In this document: positions 58,978 through 64,000 of the stretch, piece by piece
Numbering within the stretch: the stretch's first letter is position 1
How the letters are laid out: every line of letters starts with the position of its first letter
NCBI GenBank assembly: GCA_032716605.1
Contig: CM064580.1
Coordinates: forward strand, 31,508,728 to 31,572,727
Length of the DNA stretch: 64,000 nt
From: Paralithodes platypus
Taxonomy: Eukaryota; Arthropoda; Malacostraca; Decapoda; Lithodidae
Direction of reading: 5' to 3'
Notes under the pieces: generated by a model
Seen by the model: only the letters and a program-made list of their open reading frames with translations
Databases searched by the model: none
What the model was told of the DNA's origin: nothing
Position numbers and translations under genes: made by a program

Positions 58978-61882
58978 ATCTGTAGTAGCCTTGTACTGTA
59001 TTCATCACTCTACAAACCTAAACACATAAGAATGAACCTAATGTACTGTAGTATTTATGACCTGTTTACACCATCAGTTCCCATCTGTAGTAGCCTTGTA
59101 CTGTATTCATCACTCTACACACCTAAACACATATGAATGAACCTAATGTATTGTAGTATTTATGACCTGTTTACACTATCAGTTCCCATCTGTAGTAGCC
59201 TTGTACTGTATTCATCACTCTACAAACCTAAACACATATGAATGAACCTAATGTACTGTAGTATTTATGACCTGTTTACACTATCAGTTCCCATCTGTAG
59301 TAGCCTTGTACTGTATTCATCACCCTACAAACCTAAACACATATGAATGAACCTAATGTACTGTAGTATTTATGATCTGTTTACACTATCAGTTCCCTTC
59401 TGTAGTAGCCTTGTACTGTATTCATCACTCTACAAACCTAAACACATATGAAAGAACCTAATGTACTGTAGTATTTATGACCTGTATACACTATCAGTTC
59501 CCATCTGTAGTAGCCTTGTACTGTATTCATCACTCTAAAACCTAAACACATATGAATGAACCTAACGTACTGTAGTATTTATGACCTGTTTACACTATCA
59601 GTTCCCATCTGTAGTAGCCTTGTACTGTATTCATCACTCTACAAACCTAAACACATATTAATGAAGCTAATGAACTGTAGTATTTATGACCTGTTTACAC
59701 TATCAGTTCATATCTGTAGTAGCCTTGTACTGTATTCATTACTCTACAAACCTAAACACATATGAATGAACCTAATGTACTGTAGTATTTATGACCTGGT
59801 TACACTATCAGTTCCCATCTGTAGTAGCCTTGTACTGTATTCATTACTCTACAAACCTAAACACATATGAATGAACCTAATGTACTGTAGTATTTATGAC
59901 CTGGTTACACTATCAGTTCCCATCTGTAGTAGCCTTGTACTGTATTCATCACTCTACAAACCTAAACACATGTGGATGAACCTAATGTACTGTAGTATTT
60001 ATGACCTGTTTGCATTATCAGTTCCCATCTGTAGTAGCCTTGTACTGTATTCATCACTCTACAAACCAAAACACATATGAATGAACCTAATGTACTGTAG
60101 TATTTATGACCTGTTTACACTATCAGTTCCCATCTGTAGTAGCCTAGTACTGTATTCATCACTCTACAAACCTAAACACATATGAATGAACCTAATGTAC
60201 TGTAGTATTTATGACCTGTTTACACTATCAGTTGTTATTGTTGTTGTTGTTGTTCCCCAAGAGTTCCAATCTGGTGTACCCTTGTACTGTATTCATCACT
60301 CTACAAACCTAAACACATATGAATGAACCTAATGTACTGTAGTATTTATGACCTGTTTACACTATTAGTTCCCATCTGTAGTAGCCTTGTAATGTATTCA
60401 TCACTCTACAAACCTAAACACATATGAATGAACCTAATGTACTGTAGTATTTATGACCTGTTTACACTATCAGTTCCCATCTGTAGTAGCCTTGTACTGT
60501 ATTCATCACTCTACAAACCTAAACACATATGAATGAACCTAATCTACTGTAGTATTTATGACCTGTTTACACTATCAGTTCCCATCTGTAGTAGCCTTGT
60601 ACAGTATTCATCACTCTACAAACCTAAACACATATGAATGAACCTAATGTACTGTAGTATTTATGACCAGTTTACACTATCAGTTCCCATCTGTAGTAGC
60701 CTTGTACTGTATTCATCACTCTACAAACCTAAACACATATGAATGAACCTAATGTACTGTAGTATTTATGACCTGTTTACACTATCAGTTCCCATCTGTA
60801 GTAGCCTTGTACTGTATTCATCACTCTGCAAACCTAAACACATATGAATGAACCTAACGTACTGCAGTATTTATGACCTGTTTACCCTATCAGTTCCCAT
60901 CTGTAGTAGCCTTGTACTGTATTCATCACTCTACATACCTAAACACATATGAATGAACCTAATGTACTGTAGTAATTATGACCTGTTTACACTATCAGTT
61001 CCCATCTGTAGTAGCCTTGTACTGTATTCATCACTCTACAAACCTAAACACATATGAATGAACCTAATGTACTGTAGTATTTATGACCTGTTTACACTAT
61101 CAGTTACCATCTGGTGTACCCTTGTACTGTATTCATCACTCTACAAACCTAAACACATATGAATGAACCTAATGTACTGTAGTATTTATGACCTGTTTAC
61201 AATATCAGTTCCCATCTGTAGTAGCTTTGTACTGATTCATCACTCTACAAACCTAAACACATATGAATGAACCTAATGTACTGTAGTATTTATGACCTGT
61301 TTACACTATCAGTTCCCATCTGTAGTAGCCTTGTACTGTATTCATCACTCTACAAACCTAAACATATATGAATGAACCTAATGTACTGTAGTATTTATGA
61401 CCTGTTTACACTATCAGTTCCCATCTGTAGTAGCCTTGTACTGTATTCATCACTCTACAAACCTAAACACATATGAATGAACCTAATGTACTGTAATATG
61501 TATGACCTGTTTACACTATCAGTTCCCATCTGTAGTAGCCTTGTACTGTATTCATTACTCTACAAACCTAAACACATATGAATGAACCTAATGTACTGTA
61601 GTATTTATGACCTGTTTACACTATCAGTTCCCATCTGTAGTAGCCTTGTACTCTATTCATCAATCTACAAACCTATACACATATGAATGAACCTAATGTA
61701 CTGTAGTATTTATGACCTGTTTACACTATCAGTTCCCATCTGTAGTAGCCTTGTACTGTATTCATTACTCTACAAACCTAAACACATATGAATGAACCTA
61801 TTGTACTTTAGTATTTATGACCTGTTTGCACTATCAGTTCCCATCTGTAGTAGCCTTGTACTGTATTCATCACTCCTACACA
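58978..61882. repeat. 105 bp satellite, block 10 (~27 monomers), right end of array
   Basis: Same family. It is interrupted near 60231-60262 by a GTT microsatellite (TTG repeats) with a short adjoining sequence. The array ends around 61880, where the monomer breaks off within CACTC.TACA and unique-like sequence begins. Confidence 0.96.
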
Positions 61883-62252
61883 CTTAAAATAACTTGAACT
61901 TGGACTAATATTAATTTGAATGTTTACATAACCAATATATAAGTACATTACATTTGTTATTTTCGATAACTGATAACAATGGCTTAGTATTTTGTGAGTG
62001 AAACTAATAAAACTCAGTTCCTTAGATTATTTACACTAGTTGTTAAGAATCTGCAAAGTTCTATTGGGATGTTGTAATATAGAATGTATCCGTGCTACAA
62101 TATCAGATTGAATTACTATACAGACACCAGAAGTAACAATGACACAAACAAAATGTATATGTAAACATCTATTGTACGTATAAATACAGTCATGTACGTA
62201 CCCACACATACATCGACTCAACCACAAATACACACACTCACATACAGTACAT
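61883..62252. other. Right flank of satellite array, nothing recognised
   Basis: AT-rich sequence with no repeat or gene that I can identify. Confidence 0.5.
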
Positions 62253-62650
62253 TTAACCCTTTCAAGAACCCATTACGCATTTCTTTTCTGTTTTCTGGCT
62301 ACTATAACACGATTTTATTTAGAATAGGAAGGGTATATGGAAGTCAGGGAGTTGATTGAGCTCCCACAAATCCATCCTAACCCCTTCTCTACCGGCGACG
62401 TCTTTTATATTTTGTTTCAGCTACATTTTGTCGATTTTATGAAGCTTAGGAAGAATATGTGATAGCTAAAAGGATTAATTGAGATAGTCTGTAGTCTTTT
62501 AATGGGTAGATATCTTAACTAAGCTGAAACAAATCGTCAAATAGTTGCCAGAATATAATGAAAAGTACATGACCGGTACAGAAGGGGTTAAGCAGTATAT
62601 TGATAGCCAGAATAAAGTGTGAGAATGCGGCATAATTCTCAGAGGGTTAG
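62253..62650. mobile_element. Fold-back element, TTAA/CCC ends (outer)
   Basis: The left arm beginning TTAACCCTTT and a right arm ending AGGGTTAG align as diverged inverted repeats for about 55 bp (shared strings include TTCTGGCTA and its complement). TTAA targets with CCC-starting termini are typical of piggyBac-type elements, so a MITE of that kind is inferred. It has no coding capacity. Confidence 0.6.
62377..62591. mobile_element. Fold-back element nested inside (inner)
   Basis: Inverted arms of about 70 bp: left starts CTAACCCCTTCTCTACCGG and right ends CCGGTACAGAAGGGGTTAA, with one mismatch over the terminal 18 bp. The inner parts contain AGCTGAAACAAA and its complement. It sits within the outer fold-back. 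Confidence 0.75.
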
Positions 62651-62715
62651 ATATACTCCTACACATTACAGTATATTATATATATTATAATATTATATTA
62701 CTATTTATAATGTCA

Positions 62716-63286
62716 TTAACCCCTTCTGTACCGGTCAAGACTTTATATATTTTACTCTACCTATATTTGGATGATTTTGTGCAGCTTAAGGGGAGATGGG
62801 CTGGTTTTCTGGACCACTTTCTCCCTCGTGTTTAGACCCATTAGTATTGATATTTTAAGACGTTCGGCCCATTAGTTTGACGATTTTAACACCTTACGCC
62901 CCATTTCTTTGTCAATATATATATTTAGACCTTTCGTGCTATTTAAGTGTCCATTTTTTCCCTGGCGAACGATAGTGAGCCTGTAATGTTGGAAGAACCG
63001 GCCTTCGGCCAGGACATTTTCTACCGAAAAATGTACAAATTAATCTAGAAGGGGGATCTAATGGATGTTTTTTTAAATTTGATGGAGGTCTAGGGAGGAA
63101 ACTAGACACATAATGAATATATGCAAACATTGCCCAACAAGTAAGGAAGGATGTGTGGTTGTGAAAATGGTTAATTAAGCTAGCTCGAAGCCTGTTAACT
63201 GCTGGAGGCCCTTCATAAAGTGAATTAAATCGTCTATTAATAGCCAGTCGTACATGAAAAGGACGGAACTGGTGCTGAACGGCTAA
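62716..63286. mobile_element. Third, diverged fold-back copy
   Basis: The left end TTAACCCCTTCTGTACCGG is almost the same as the inner element arm. A diverged matching right arm (GCCAGTCGTACATGAAAAGGAC region, ending GGCTAA) lies near 63230-63286. The interior is unrelated low-complexity sequence. Confidence 0.5.
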
Positions 63287-63458
63287 ATCATATAATATTA
63301 TACATTAGGATTTATACACGAGAGAGAATTACATTGATACACTGGCCGCACAGACCTTAACTATCCAAACGAGGTGGTCAGGACTTAATTCTAGTGGAGA
63401 TGGCATACCCGATAGAAAAGGAAAGTTGAAGGAAAGGATAGAAAAGAAGAAGAAGGAG

Positions 63459-63462
<4 letters not shown>

Positions 63463-63510
<48 letters not shown>
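63463..63510. repeat. GA microsatellite
   Basis: Uninterrupted (GA)n of about 24 units followed by a G run. Frames read through it on the minus strand are simple-repeat artefacts. Confidence 0.97.
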
Positions 63511-63513
<3 letters not shown>

Positions 63514-63733
63514 GGGGGGGAGGTACAAAGGAAATCAAGCAACAACAGATCTAGTGACCCTTCTAGGTTGCTTGTCCTCCAAAACACTGAGGATCAAGTG
63601 TCCAAACAGTGGTTTAGAGTGGGTAAGGGAACATTGGAAAGGGAATTACTGCCCTGGAACTAAAATCCGTGGCAGGATTAGGAAGTTAGTAGGGGACAGA
63701 TGGGTTAGTAACTGAGGGGGGGGTAAAATAAAG

Positions 63734-64000
63734 TTATTCATTTACAAACGCAGTCAGTCGCGGGTTTGAAGCGAGATATTTGTCTAGGCGGAGTTTAAAT
63801 GAATCAACGGTGATGCAGTCTATAACGTTTCGGGGAAGCCCATTCCACAAGTTGACAACTCGATTGAAGAAGAAATTCTTAGATTCGTGTGAGTTAAAAG
63901 ATTTACCAATAATTTTGCAACCGTTTCCCCGCGTGTAATTAGATTGGTCGATAGTGAAGTACTTACTACAGTTCATATTGTCGATGCCTTTGATGATTTT
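63734..64000 (-). pseudogene. LINE reverse transcriptase C-terminal fragment at window edge
   Basis: The minus-strand frame is open from the window edge to a stop at 63734-63736. It contains Tyr-Thr-Arg-Gly-Asn, Phe-Phe-Phe-Asn-Arg-Val-Val-Asn-Leu-Trp-Asn-Gly-Leu-Pro and Asp-Ser-Phe-Lys-Leu-Arg-Leu-Asp-Lys-Tyr-Leu, the usual C-terminal domain of CR1/jockey-group LINE polyproteins. It is a different family from the satellite-borne LINE. The rest lies beyond the window, so its integrity is unknown. Confidence 0.85.

Noticed and set aside
47349..60080. Repeated 69-codon frames in the satellite
   Set aside because: 105 bp is 35 codons with one stop per monomer; where that stop is mutated, two monomers read through. 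No sign of selection for coding.
23140..61882. CRISPR array or other prokaryotic direct-repeat system
   Set aside because: Whole 105 bp monomers are repeated with no unique spacers, and the context is eukaryotic retroelements.
62939..63130. 63-codon minus-strand frame near the third fold-back
   Set aside because: No recognisable motif; it lies in the interior of a repeat-rich region.

Overview
The window is repeat-dominated animal nuclear DNA, most likely from a decapod crustacean. This rests on the style of the jockey/CR1-like LINE proteins, SCAN-like gag proteins in Ty3/gypsy elements, a tRNA-derived SINE, AT-rich non-coding DNA and abundant GT/GA microsatellites. No intact host gene is visible. 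The only host-gene candidate is an open frame of 113 codons without a start at 130-471 (-). There is nothing bacterial (no operons, rRNA, tRNA or CRISPR).

Layout. 1-6344: mostly unassigned AT-rich DNA with a nearly perfect 24 bp x 28 minisatellite (983-1654), short tandem repeats and microsatellites. 6345-15823: a nearly full-length LTR retrotransposon on the + strand (element 1) with about 1.8 kb LTRs, primer-binding site, polypurine tract, gag, protease, integrase and RT-RNase H. Its integrase lies upstream of reverse transcriptase, the domain order of Gmr1-like Ty3/gypsy elements, and its gag has a SCAN-like capsid segment. It is broken by several frameshifts and one nonsense codon. 15856-18990: a related element on the - strand (element 2), internally deleted. 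19064-23034: a third related element on the + strand (element 3) with a 5' LTR, gag and protease, cut off at 23034.

23035-61882: about 25.6 kb of a 105 bp satellite (roughly 240 monomers) carrying two passenger elements. Four LINE copies (plus one fragment) and five SINE copies each sit at the same point of the monomer with the same boundaries. This indicates one LINE and one SINE insertion that were later multiplied with the satellite as higher-order repeats (units of about 2.0 to 5.8 kb). Purely satellite units of 28 monomers (2940 bp) and 11 monomers (1159 bp) are also visible. Two segments (27731-27936 and 54661-54960) look noisy or chimeric and may be assembly artefacts.

61883-64000: unique-like DNA with nested fold-back elements whose ends read TTAA+CCC (piggyBac-like MITE candidates), a long GA microsatellite and, at the right edge, the C-terminal part of a different LINE reverse transcriptase on the - strand. 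All coding sequences recognised with confidence belong to mobile elements, and almost all are decayed; the only long intact frames are the RT-RNase H of element 1 and the 594-codon RT frame of LINE copy 1.
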